A DNA stretch of 64,000 nt, taken from NCBI GenBank assembly GCA_944391055.1, contig CALXSF010000006.1:1-64000 (forward strand), in the 5' to 3' direction. The notes beneath the pieces were generated by a model. The model searched no databases and was not told the origin of the DNA. It saw only the letters and a list, made by a program, of their open reading frames with translations. Below are positions 24,904-33,265 of this stretch, one piece after another. The stretch is from an uncultured Kiritimatiellota bacterium (GTDB lineage Bacteria > Verrucomicrobiota > Kiritimatiellia > RFP12 > DVOR01). A program made the position numbers and the translations under genes. Each line of letters begins with the position of its first letter. The first letter of the stretch is position 1.

Positions 24904-26064
24904 TCAGTCCTCGTTTTGTTGGGTGGTCGGCGGTTCGGGTGGCAGGAAGATGGGCAGCGCGGCGGGGTCAAGGCGCGGCGGCACCACCAGGAAGAGCTCG
25001 ACGGGCACGGCCTCCGGGCCGTCGAGTTGCCACGCGGTCGCCGTCTTGGGCTGCCAGACGGAGAAGACGGGGCGGCCTTTGACGCGGATGACACAGGAGA
25101 CGCCCTTGGGGAAGGTCAGATCCAAGCGGCGCTGGGTGGTGCGCACGTAGAAGCCCTGCGCCCGCCGCGAGGGGCCGAAGCGTTCCGCCGTCCGCGCGGG
25201 GAGCGGCACGCCATGGGGCAGGAAAAGGCGTTCGGCGGGCTTGATGGCGGCCACGTCCGTGTAGTCCGGCACCCATGGGCAATCCTCGGGCAGCGTGTCG
25301 AAGTGGCTGAGCATGGCGTAGGGGCGGCCGGAGGCCACGGAGGTCGGCGCGCGCGCCGAGGAGGGCGGCTCCAGGGGGCGCTGGTAGCCCACGCCGGTCA
25401 GGAGCGGCAGCACGGAGACGGCGTCGAGCTCCGCCGGCGGGGGCAACCCCACAATCTCCGCCAAGGTTGGGGTCCAGTGGTCGGGGCGGATGGTCTGCGG
25501 GGCCACGTGGGCGGGCCAGACGACATTCCGCCAGCAGACGAAGACGGGCGCCTTGTCGCGCTGCGGCGCGAGGATGACGAGCGCGTCGGCGCGCAGGAGC
25601 GCCGGGAGGGTGGCGGCCAGCTCCTCCGCCGAGGCCTCCGCGGCGAGGAGGACGCAGGTGGGCGGGAAGTCGATGCGATCCTTGTCGCGCGAGGCCGCGC
25701 GCCACTTTTGCATTTCCTCGAGCTTGGCGCAGGCCTCGGCCCAGCCGAGCCCTTGGACGGGGATCAGCCTGTAGCCCGCCGCCCGCAGCACCGGCAGGGG
25801 GCCGCCGGAGGCGAAGTCGCGCTCCGAGAGCGTGGCGTTGGGGAGGGTGGTGCCGAGGGTCTCGGCGGGGCGCAGGGCCTTGCGGCAGGCCTCGTCCGTG
25901 CCGGTCAGGCGCGGCGCGAGGAAGAGGATGTCGGGCTTGGAGCCGTCGGCCCGGCCCGTGAGCTCCAGGACTGAGGGCGCCTGCGCGCCCGCGGCCCCGG
26001 CGGCGAGCAGGGCGAGGGCGAGGAACGCCGCGGCCCGGAGGCGGCCGGGCGTGCGGGGACTCAT
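24904..26064 (-). CDS. Secreted sulfatase-fold (alkaline phosphatase superfamily) protein, apparently degenerate
   Basis: 386 residues with a signal peptide (LRAAAFLALALLAAGAAGAQA). The middle reads as the central part of a sulfatase: LVILAPQRDKAPVFVCWRNVVWPAHVAPQT, then TPTLAEIVGLPPPAELDAVSVLPLLTG, and a sulfatase-like C-terminal region. The N-terminus keeps PDILFLAPRL, but the active-site CxPSR/SxPSR signature that becomes formylglycine is absent, and the metal ligands are not recognisable. So the fold is clear while catalysis is doubtful; it may bind glycans or be a decaying enzyme. Its ATG overlaps the pgpA stop (ATGA). Confidence 0.65.
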   Translation of the reverse strand: MSPRTPGRLRAAAFLALALLAAGAAGAQAPSVLELTGRADGSKPDILFLAPRLTGTDEACRKALRPAETLGTTLPNATLSERDFASGGPLPVLRAAGYRLIPVQGLGWAEACAKLEEMQKWRAASRDKDRIDFPPTCVLLAAEASAEELAATLPALLRADALVILAPQRDKAPVFVCWRNVVWPAHVAPQTIRPDHWTPTLAEIVGLPPPAELDAVSVLPLLTGVGYQRPLEPPSSARAPTSVASGRPYAMLSHFDTLPEDCPWVPDYTDVAAIKPAERLFLPHGVPLPARTAERFGPSRRAQGFYVRTTQRRLDLTFPKGVSCVIRVKGRPVFSVWQPKTATAWQLDGPEAVPVELFLVVPPRLDPAALPIFLPPEPPTTQQNED

Positions 26065-26594
26065 CGGAAGAGCCATGCGAAGAGCGCCCAATTGGCCGCG
26101 AGGGCGTAGAGCTGAGAGGCGAAGTCGTCCGCCACGATGCCCCAGCCGCCCGGCAGATACTGGATTTGGCGCGCCGGCGGCGGCTTCAGCACGTCGAAGG
26201 CGCGGATGACCAGGAAGGAGAGGGCGAGGAGCCACGGCTCCTCCGTCAGGGGCAGGCCGATGGTGGCGATGGGGTAGAGCATCCATTCGTCCGCGGCGAT
26301 GCGCCCGTCGTCCTTCTTCTTCAGGCAATCCTCCGCCACGGCGCAGACCGGCACGGCGAGGAGGGCCAGCGCCAGGCAGAGCGCGGCCTGCGCCCACCAG
26401 CACGGCACCCAGGCCGCCAGCGCCGCGGCCAGCGCCACGCCCGGCAGGGAGCCGAAGGTGCCCGGCGCGCAGGGCGCGACCAGCCCGAGGCCGAAGCCGG
26501 TGCCGACCCAAACGCAGAAACGGCGCCAGGGGGTCGTCCCCAGCGTCGCCTCGGGTGTCTGCCCCGCGTAGGGGTCCGGGCCTTTCCAACCCAT
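26061..26594 (-). CDS. pgpA: Phosphatidylglycerophosphatase A
   Basis: 177 residues, the usual size. Diagnostic motifs are GTFGSLPG near residue 45, KKKDDGRIAADEW in the middle and FDVLKPPPARQIQ followed by LPGGWGIVADD. Four membrane segments are visible. It dephosphorylates phosphatidylglycerophosphate to phosphatidylglycerol in the inner membrane. It lies in an operon with four genes of unrelated-looking function; its stop overlaps the next start. Confidence in the family is high. Confidence 0.9.
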   Translation of the reverse strand: MGWKGPDPYAGQTPEATLGTTPWRRFCVWVGTGFGLGLVAPCAPGTFGSLPGVALAAALAAWVPCWWAQAALCLALALLAVPVCAVAEDCLKKKDDGRIAADEWMLYPIATIGLPLTEEPWLLALSFLVIRAFDVLKPPPARQIQYLPGGWGIVADDFASQLYALAANWALFAWLFR

Positions 26595-27023
26595 TCACTG
26601 CCCTTTCGTCATGCGGTAGAAGGTGAGGAAGGAGCGGATGACGTCCTCTTTCGTCACGTCGTCGATGGTGTGGCGGACGTTTTCGGGGCGGAAGGGTTCG
26701 TCGTGGGTGGTGGTGCGGGCGTTCATGCGCACGACGCGGGCGTTGGCGCGGGGGAGGATGCCGTCGTTGACGTATTGGCGCGTCACCGAGTAGCAGAGCT
26801 CCTCGACGTTGCCCTCGCGGTAGATGGTGAGGATGGTGGAGGCCGGCGCCTCGCGCACCGAGGCCACGCGCCCCAGGCGGCGCATCTCCTCGGCGATCTC
26901 GTTGAGCGCCGGCGTGGCGACCTCGCGCAGGAAGCGGACGAAGCGGGCGTTCTCGCGCTCGGCGCGCGAGGCCTGCGAATCGCTCAGGAAGATGTTCTCC
27001 AGCTCCTGCTTCCAGTCCGCCAT
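26595..27023 (-). CDS. Conserved-looking hypothetical protein (142 aa)
   Basis: A soluble, charged protein without signal peptide, starting MADWKQELENIFL. The first half is helical with many Arg/Glu; the second half holds REGNVEELCYSVTRQYVND and a C-terminal helix (DVIRSFLTFYRM). I recognise no family. It is packed between a secreted repeat protein (one base upstream of its start) and pgpA (stop directly before the next ATG), so it is translated from the same mRNA. Confidence 0.65.
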   Translation of the reverse strand: MADWKQELENIFLSDSQASRAERENARFVRFLREVATPALNEIAEEMRRLGRVASVREAPASTILTIYREGNVEELCYSVTRQYVNDGILPRANARVVRMNARTTTHDEPFRPENVRHTIDDVTKEDVIRSFLTFYRMTKGQ

Positions 27024-27024
27024 G

Positions 27025-27603
27025 TCAGTCCTCGAGGGTGAAGTTGAGGATGGGGAAGAAGCTCACCGCCGAGGAGCGGATGATGTTGATGAGGCCGATC
27101 TGGTAGCCATAGATGGCGTCGGTGTTGTTGATGAGGCCGATCTGGACGCCGCGCATGTCGTTGGTGCTGTTGACGAGGCCGACCTGGAGGCCCTTGCCGA
27201 CGATGGCCTCGTTGATCAGGCCCACCTGCATGCCGGTGAGCTCGCCGGCGCTGTTCGCGCCGATGGCGATCTGGAGGGCGCCGGCGCGGTCGATGACCTT
27301 GTTGCGGACGAGGGCGATCTGGAGGCCGTAGGCGTTGACCGCCTCGCCGCCGATCGAGAGATCCAGGCCCGTGAGGTTCTGGCACTTGCCCCAGGCGCTC
27401 AGGCGCAGGCCCACGATGTCGATGGTCTCGTCGCCCTGCAGGGCGAACCACACCGGCTCGATGGTGCGCGTCTCCACGCGCTCGGGCTGCGCGGGTGCCG
27501 CGTCGGCCGCCTGCTGCTCGGCGGGCGCGCCCTCCTGCTGCTGGGCAAACGCCCCGGCGGCCAGGGTGAGACAGGCGAAAAGGGCCACAATCGGTTTCTT
27601 CAT
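27025..27603 (-). CDS. Secreted protein with GLIN-type short repeats
   Basis: 192 residues. I start at MKKPIVALFACLTLAAGAFA (signal peptide) because GAGGACG precedes it; an ATG-like start eight codons earlier is less likely. After a Gln/Ala-rich linker, residues ~70-180 are a series of ~16-18-residue repeats with the pattern G-(L/V/M)-Q-(I/V)-(G/A)-L-(I/V)-N (for example GMQVGLINEAIVG, GLQVGLVNSTNDM, GVQIGLINNTDAI, GYQIGLINIIRSS). Such regular spacing suggests a beta-helix-like stack. Function unknown; it heads the operon that includes pgpA and GH2. Confidence 0.7.
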   Translation of the reverse strand: MKKPIVALFACLTLAAGAFAQQQEGAPAEQQAADAAPAQPERVETRTIEPVWFALQGDETIDIVGLRLSAWGKCQNLTGLDLSIGGEAVNAYGLQIALVRNKVIDRAGALQIAIGANSAGELTGMQVGLINEAIVGKGLQVGLVNSTNDMRGVQIGLINNTDAIYGYQIGLINIIRSSAVSFFPILNFTLED

Positions 27604-27657
27604 ATCGACGTCCTCGCTGTGTTGCACGGAGAAAGCGAACTCTCACGTTTGGCTAAG

Positions 27658-27686
27658 AGAATACCCCATTTCGGCCCAAAGCGCAA
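27658..27686 (-). promoter_or_regulatory. Promoter TTGCGC-N17-TATTCT (minus strand)
   Basis: Read on the minus strand, TTGCGC (27686-27681) and TATTCT (27663-27658) are 17 bp apart. It drives the five-gene operon from 27603 down to 22463. Confidence 0.75.
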
Positions 27687-27748
27687 GCACTATTCCGGCG
27701 CGGCGCGCCAAAATCTGCGCGGGGGCGGCCCCGGCCCGCGCCGCGCGC

Positions 27749-27768
27749 GCAAACGTGCTATAATCCGC
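27749..27768 (+). promoter_or_regulatory. ilvD promoter box identical to that of nifU
   Basis: GCAAACGTGCTATAATCCGC with TATAAT at 27759-27764. No TTG-type -35 is present. The predicted transcript starts about 23 bases before the ATG. Confidence 0.75.
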
Positions 27769-27794
27769 GCCGCACCCTTCAACGGAGAGAACCC

Positions 27795-29465
27795 ATGCGC
27801 AGCGACACCATCAAGTCCGGCTACCAACGCGCCCCCCACCGCTCCCTGCTCCACGCCGCCGGCGTGCGCCGGGAGGACTTCGGCAAACCCTTCATCGCCG
27901 TCTGCTCCTCGTACACCGACATCGTCCCCGGCCACTGCCACCTGCGCGCGGTGGCCGACCTGGTCAAGGAGGAGATCCGCGCGGCGGGCGGCGTGCCCTT
28001 CGAGTTCGACACCATCGCGGTGTGCGACGGCATTGCCATGGGCCACGCCGGCATGAAGATGAGCCTGCCCAGCCGCGAGCTCATCGCCGACAGCGTCGAG
28101 ACCATGCTCCGCGCCCACTGCTTCGACGGCGTGATCTGCATCCCCAACTGCGACAAGATCGTCCCCGGCATGATCCTGGCCGCCCTGCGCGTGAACATCC
28201 CCGCCGTCTTCGCCTCCGGCGGCCCCATGCTCCCCGGCGTCAACCCCGTCACCGGCGGGGCCTCCGACCTCAACACCGTCTTCGAGGCCGTCGCCCAATA
28301 CAAGAACGGCAAGATCGACGCGGCGCAGCTCGAGGCCATCGAGGGCACCTCCTGCCCCGGCTGCGGCTCCTGCTCGGGCATGTTCACCGCCAACTCCATG
28401 AACTGCCTCTGCGAGGCCCTCGGCCTCGCGCTCCCCGGCAACGGCACCATCCCCGCCGTCGACCCCCGCCGCAAAGACCTCTGGCGCGCCGCCGCCCGCC
28501 GCGTCGTCGCGATGGCCCAGGCCGGCGGCCCCCTGCCGCGCGACCTGGTGGACGAGGCGGCCATCGACAACGCCTTCGCGCTCGACATGGCCATGGGCGG
28601 CAGCTCCAACACCGTGCTGCACACCCTCGCCTTCGCGCACGAGGCCGGCGTGGCCTACGACCTGCGCCGCATCGACGCCATCTCCAAGCGCACCCCGCAC
28701 GTCTGCAAGGTCGCCCCCAGCTGCGCCTACCACGTGGTCGACGTCGACCGCGCCGGCGGCATCCCCGCCATCCTCAAGCGCCTCTCCGAGCGCCCCGGGC
28801 TCCTCCACCTCGACAAGCAGACCGTCTCCGGCAAGACCCTCGGCGAGATCGCCGCCGGGGCCGCCATTGCCGACGAGCGGGTCATCCGCACCTTCGCCGA
28901 CGCCTACTCGCAGGACGGCGGGCTCTCCGTCCTCCACGGCAACCTCGCCGAGCAGGGCGCCATCGTCAAGCGCGCCGGCGTCTACCCCTCGATGCTCGTC
29001 TTCGACGGCCAGGCCATCTGCTTCGACTCCCAGGAGGAGGCCTGCGAGGGCATCCTCGCCGGCAAGGTCAAGCCCGGCCACGTCGTCGTCATCCGCGGCG
29101 AGGGCCCCAAGGGCGGCCCCGGCATGCAGGAGATGCTCGCCCCCACCGCCTACATCATCGGCGCGGGGCTCGGCGAGCAGGTCGCCCTCATCACCGACGG
29201 CCGCTTCTCCGGCGCCACCCACGGCGCCTGCATCGGCCACGTCTCCCCCGAGGCCGCCGAGGGCGGGCTCATCGGCCTTCTGCGCGACGGCGACCCCATC
29301 CACATCGACATCCCCAACAACCTGCTCGAGGCCCGCCTCCCCGAGGCCGAGATCGCCGCGCGCCGCGCCGCCGCCAAGCCTTGGCCCCCGCGCCCGGTCA
29401 CCGGCTGGCTCGCCCGCTACGCCAAGCTCGTCGGCAACGCCTCCACCGGCGCCACGCTGCAGTGA
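27795..29465 (+). CDS. ilvD: Dihydroxy-acid dehydratase
   Basis: 556 residues, full length. The Fe-S cluster cysteines sit in [17 protein letters not shown] and in [13 protein letters not shown], followed by [18 protein letters not shown], and the C-terminus carries [14 protein letters not shown] and GHVSPEA. The enzyme converts 2,3-dihydroxy-isovalerate and -methylvalerate to the keto acids of valine and isoleucine synthesis. GGAGAG precedes the ATG. It stands alone between a promoter and a terminator, with no other ilv genes nearby. The shared promoter box with nifU suggests co-control with Fe-S supply. Confidence 0.96.
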   Translation: MRSDTIKSGYQRAPHRSLLHAAGVRREDFGKPFIAVCSSYTDIVPGHCHLRAVADLVKEEIRAAGGVPFEFDTIAVCDGIAMGHAGMKMSLPSRELIADSVETMLRAHCFDGVICIPNCDKIVPGMILAALRVNIPAVFASGGPMLPGVNPVTGGASDLNTVFEAVAQYKNGKIDAAQLEAIEGTSCPGCGSCSGMFTANSMNCLCEALGLALPGNGTIPAVDPRRKDLWRAAARRVVAMAQAGGPLPRDLVDEAAIDNAFALDMAMGGSSNTVLHTLAFAHEAGVAYDLRRIDAISKRTPHVCKVAPSCAYHVVDVDRAGGIPAILKRLSERPGLLHLDKQTVSGKTLGEIAAGAAIADERVIRTFADAYSQDGGLSVLHGNLAEQGAIVKRAGVYPSMLVFDGQAICFDSQEEACEGILAGKVKPGHVVVIRGEGPKGGPGMQEMLAPTAYIIGAGLGEQVALITDGRFSGATHGACIGHVSPEAAEGGLIGLLRDGDPIHIDIPNNLLEARLPEAEIAARRAAAKPWPPRPVTGWLARYAKLVGNASTGATLQ

Positions 29466-29482
29466 GGCGCGCCGCGCCGCCG

Positions 29483-29526
29483 AGAAAACGAAGCCCCCGG
29501 CCGGACGGCCGGGGGCTTTCCGTTTC
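29483..29526. terminator. Bidirectional terminator between ilvD and the Nudix gene
   Basis: AAGCCCCCGGCC paired with GGCCGGGGGCTT around a short loop, with A- and T-rich flanks. Confidence 0.9.
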
Positions 29527-29537
29527 TTGGGCCCAGA

Positions 29538-29993
29538 TTAGCGCCCGTCCTCCACGTGCTGCCCCGGCTGGGCGAGGAAGCGGGGGAGGTCGGCGACGAG
29601 GTGGGCGGGGAGGAGGTTGGCCGCGGCCAAGGAGGGCGCGTCGAAGGGCACCCAGCGGAAGGCGATCCACGGCTCGGCGGCCTGGGGCCGCGCGGGGGGC
29701 GGGGGGAGGCCGGGCACGTCGAGGCGGAAGAGGAGGTTCACCTCGCAATGGCGCTCGCCCCCTTGGTCGAAGGCGTTCTCGGCGACGGCCAGGAAGGCGC
29801 CGGCCTCGGCGGCGAGCCCCAGCTCCTCGCGCATCTCGCGCACGAGGGCCTGCCGGGCGGTCTCGCCGAACTCCACGTGCCCGCCGGGCAGGTAGCAGCG
29901 GCCGCCCTTGGCCGGCTGGCAGACGAGGAGATGGCCCTCGCGCAGGCAGACGCCGCGGGCGATGGTCTCAATGTTGGCGTTCTCGTAGCCCAT
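29538..29993 (-). CDS. Nudix hydrolase
   Basis: 151 residues. The Nudix box is complete: GGHVEFGETARQALVREM then REELGL, giving the REUXEEXGU metal-binding helix. The N-terminus ARGVCLREGHLLVCQPA fits the first strands of the fold. Members hydrolyse nucleoside diphosphates linked to another group, often for housecleaning; substrate is not predictable. It is the last gene of the asd operon, three bases downstream of the SEC-C gene. Confidence 0.85.
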   Translation of the reverse strand: MGYENANIETIARGVCLREGHLLVCQPAKGGRCYLPGGHVEFGETARQALVREMREELGLAAEAGAFLAVAENAFDQGGERHCEVNLLFRLDVPGLPPPPARPQAAEPWIAFRWVPFDAPSLAAANLLPAHLVADLPRFLAQPGQHVEDGR

Positions 29994-29996
29994 GGG

Positions 29997-30500
<504 letters not shown>

Positions 30501-30514
30501 GGTGGCTCCTTTCG

Positions 30515-31543
30515 TCAGATGAGGCCGCGCCGGATGAGCGTCTCGGCGATCTGGACGGCGTTGAGTGCGGCGCCTTTGCGGATGTTGTCGCCGCAGCACC
30601 AGAGGGCGAGGCCGTTCTCGACGGAGGGGTCGACGCGGATGCGCCCGACGCCCACGTTGTCCTGCCCGCCGAAGTCGATGGGCATGGGGTAGCGCGCCTC
30701 GGCCAGGTCGTCCACCAGCGTCACGCCGGGGGCCTGCGCGAGGATGGCGCGGGCCTCCTCGGCCGTGAAGGGGCGCTCGAACTGGGCGTGGACGGCGATC
30801 GAGTGGGCGTAGAAGACCGGGACGCGGACGCAGGTGCAGGCGATGCGCAGGTCGGGCGCGCCCAGGATCTTGCGGCTCTCGAAGGTGAGCTTCGCCTCCT
30901 CGGTGGTGAAGCCGGGCATCTCGGGCTTGGCCCCCCCGATCTGGGGGATGACGTTGGCGGCGATGCGGTGGGCGAAGGCCTTGGGGGCCGTGGGCTCGCC
31001 GGCGGCCAGCTGGCGCGTCTGGAGCTCCAGCTCCTCGATGGCCGCGCGCCCGGCGCCGCTGACGCTCTGGAAGGTGACGGCGGTCATGTGGCGCAGGGGG
31101 TTGGCGCGGTGGAGGGCGGCCACGCCCATGAGCGTGATGATGGTGGAGCAGTTGGGGTTGGCGATGAAGCGCGCGCCGCCGCGCACCATGCGCTCCAGGT
31201 CGTCGGCGTTGATCTCGGGCACCACCAGCGGCACGGCGGGGTCCATGCGGAAGTCGTCGCCGTTGTCGATGACGATGGCGCCCTTCTCGGTGGCCACCTT
31301 GCCCCACATCTTGCTGGCGCCCTTGGCGCCCTCGGTGCCCGCGAAGAGGACGACGTCGAGCCCCTCGAAGGCCTCGGGCGCCGTCTCGCGCACATGGAAG
31401 GTCTCGCCCGCGATGGCCTCGTCGCGCTCGCGCGTGGCCAGCACGCGGATCTCGCTGGCGGGGAAGCGGCGCTGGCGCAGCACCTTGACCATCTCGGTGC
31501 CCACGGCGCCGATGCCGACCAAACCGACTTTGTATTGCTTCAT
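30515..31543 (-). CDS. asd: Aspartate-semialdehyde dehydrogenase
   Basis: 342 residues. The N-terminal Rossmann motif [17 protein letters not shown] binds NADP, and the catalytic cysteine is Cys132 in [26 protein letters not shown] and [10 protein letters not shown] are family landmarks. It reduces aspartyl phosphate to the semialdehyde, the branch point toward lysine/diaminopimelate, threonine and methionine. The start at 31543 follows AAAGAAGAC. The frame is open upstream into the promoter, which excludes longer forms. First gene of the asd-SEC-C-Nudix unit. Confidence 0.95.
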   Translation of the reverse strand: MKQYKVGLVGIGAVGTEMVKVLRQRRFPASEIRVLATRERDEAIAGETFHVRETAPEAFEGLDVVLFAGTEGAKGASKMWGKVATEKGAIVIDNGDDFRMDPAVPLVVPEINADDLERMVRGGARFIANPNCSTIITLMGVAALHRANPLRHMTAVTFQSVSGAGRAAIEELELQTRQLAAGEPTAPKAFAHRIAANVIPQIGGAKPEMPGFTTEEAKLTFESRKILGAPDLRIACTCVRVPVFYAHSIAVHAQFERPFTAEEARAILAQAPGVTLVDDLAEARYPMPIDFGGQDNVGVGRIRVDPSVENGLALWCCGDNIRKGAALNAVQIAETLIRRGLI

Positions 31544-31579
31544 GGTGTCTTCTTTCCAATGCGTTGGCAAACGCCGCCA

Positions 31580-31608
31580 ATGATACCACAAGCGCGGGGA
31601 AGTGAGAA
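31580..31608 (-). promoter_or_regulatory. Promoter TTCTCA-N17-TATCAT for asd
   Basis: Read on the minus strand; the -10 lies at 31585-31580 and the -35 at 31608-31603, about 37 bases before the asd ATG. Confidence 0.55.
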
Positions 31609-31623
31609 GCGCCGCCCTTGCGC

Positions 31624-31650
31624 GAACGAGGCCCCCGGGCGGGGGCCTCG
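31624..31650 (-). terminator. GC-rich hairpin after the porin gene (weak terminator candidate)
   Basis: GAGGCCCC pairs with GGGGCCTC (31628-31649). It lies about 25 bases past the porin stop on the minus strand, but has no clean T-tract, so termination is uncertain. A near-repeat of GGGGGCCTCGGCGGG follows. Confidence 0.4.
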
Positions 31651-31673
31651 GCGGGTGGGGGCCTCGGCGGGGC

Positions 31674-33044
31674 TCAGAACTTGTAGGTGAGCTCCATCCG
31701 GGCGAAGAGGGCGTCGCCGTCCTCGTCGTCGGCGAAATAGTCGCCTTTGCCGAGGTATTCGAGCTGGACGGCGCAGGCGAGGCCCTTGAGCCAGGCTTGG
31801 TCGAAGGCCTTGCCGAAGGCCCAGGCATACTTGGCCTGCGCGTAGAAGCCGCGGAAGTTGCCGTAGCTGCCGCCCATGCCGTCATCCTCGCTGACGGGCG
31901 CGAACATGGGGCCGGCCTGGAGGGTGAGGGAGTGGTTCTCGGCGGGGGTCAGGCCCACCTTGAGGTGCGGGTAGAGGAAGTTGTTGTAGGCGTACTTGGG
32001 GAACATCGGGGCCACGGCCTCGCCGACGCCGGTCTCGCGGTTGAAGACGGGGTGCCAGGCGTTGTCGCCGGTCCAGCCTTCCTCGTCGCCGGTCATGTAT
32101 TGGACGGCGGCGGTGAACTTGGGCTTGAGGGCCCAGCCCTTGGGGGCGTAGGTCAGGCCGCCGTAGGCCATGGCCGCGGAGTGCCCGTCGTCGCCGAACT
32201 GGGCGGCGAGCTCGGCCTCGCCGGAGAGCTCCTCGGAGAAGCGCGGCAGGATGCGCACGCCGAAGGTGTGGGTGTTGAAGGTGTCGTCGCCGATGGCGCC
32301 GAGGAAGTCGCCGTAATCATAGCCGTGGTTGGCGTCCTCCACCTTGAAGACGTAGTAGAGGTCCCAGCCGAAGGCCTTGTTGGAGCGATCCTGGTAGTAG
32401 AGGCCCAGGCCGTACTCGTTCTGGTCGTAGCCGGAGGTCTCGTAGTCATAGCCCTTGCCGTGCTTGCTTTTGGCGTCGTGCGTGTGGCCGAGGGTCGGCA
32501 GCCAGTCGTCGGCGGCCTGATAGATGGCGAAGGCGTCGAGCGTGCGCGCGTTGTCGAACTTGAAGGTGAGGCGCAGGGCGTCGAAGTAGTTCGAGCGCGA
32601 GCCGTCCCCGCCGGTGCCGTCGCTGATGATGCGCTTGGCGCCGAAGGCCATCTCCTGGCGGCCCAGCTTCACGTCCATCATCCCGAAGAGGTCGGAATAC
32701 TTCAGGTAGAGGTTGTCGATGAAGGTGACGTCGGGGAAGCGCTGCTTGCCCTTGTCGCTCTCGCGCGAGTTGTAGTAGCGGAACTCGTTGGCCACGCGGA
32801 CGAAGAACTCCAGCTGCCGGACCGTCGCCTTGCCCCAGAGCCGCGTGCGGACGCGGGCGTAGTCGGTGTGCCCCTTCTCGCCGTGGTCGTCGTCGGGCAG
32901 GTTGTTCGTGAAGTCATAGCGCAGGCGCAGGTCTCCGCCGAAATCGACGTCAAAGGCCTTCTTCTGCTCCAGCCCGGCCTCCGAGGCCGCCAGCGCGGGC
33001 AGCCCCATCAGCAGGGCCATCGCCAAAGTGGTGCAACGTTTCAT
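31674..33044 (-). CDS. Outer-membrane porin, alginate-export-like beta-barrel
   Basis: 456 residues with a signal peptide (MKRCTTLAMALLMGLPALA). The mature part alternates short amphipathic strands with aromatic girdles (DFGGDLRLRYDF, ARVRTRLWGKA, LEFFVRVANEFRYY, LGRQEMAFGAKRIISD) and ends FARMELTYKF, with Phe at the C-terminus as required for barrel insertion. The pattern of VKLGRQE followed by ISDG matches the alginate-export (AlgE-type) porin domain. The cargo could be any anionic oligosaccharide. It is divergently transcribed from the GH89 gene, so it may take up or release products of that enzyme; this link is only positional. Confidence 0.8.
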   Translation of the reverse strand: MKRCTTLAMALLMGLPALAASEAGLEQKKAFDVDFGGDLRLRYDFTNNLPDDDHGEKGHTDYARVRTRLWGKATVRQLEFFVRVANEFRYYNSRESDKGKQRFPDVTFIDNLYLKYSDLFGMMDVKLGRQEMAFGAKRIISDGTGGDGSRSNYFDALRLTFKFDNARTLDAFAIYQAADDWLPTLGHTHDAKSKHGKGYDYETSGYDQNEYGLGLYYQDRSNKAFGWDLYYVFKVEDANHGYDYGDFLGAIGDDTFNTHTFGVRILPRFSEELSGEAELAAQFGDDGHSAAMAYGGLTYAPKGWALKPKFTAAVQYMTGDEEGWTGDNAWHPVFNRETGVGEAVAPMFPKYAYNNFLYPHLKVGLTPAENHSLTLQAGPMFAPVSEDDGMGGSYGNFRGFYAQAKYAWAFGKAFDQAWLKGLACAVQLEYLGKGDYFADDEDGDALFARMELTYKF

Positions 33045-33198
33045 CGTTCTCGATCTCCTGGTTGGGTGGTTGAAACGCCGCGTATTGTCCCATCCCCACG
33101 TTAGCCGAACGTTCGGCGCCCTGTTAGCATTCCGTTAAATCGCCCGCCCCGGGCGTGCGCACGGGCGTAGGCAGGGGAGCGCGCGCCGCGCCGCGGGG

Positions 33199-33227
33199 TT
33201 GCGCGCGGGGCGCGGCTTTGCGAGACT
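33199..33227 (+). promoter_or_regulatory. Promoter TTGCGC-N17-GAGACT
   Basis: TTGCGC (33199-33204) and GAGACT (33222-33227), 17 bp apart, 38 bases before the GH89 ATG. Confidence 0.5.
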
Positions 33228-33265
33228 GAGGGGGGAAGTCGCAACCCAAAACGGAAAGGACACGC

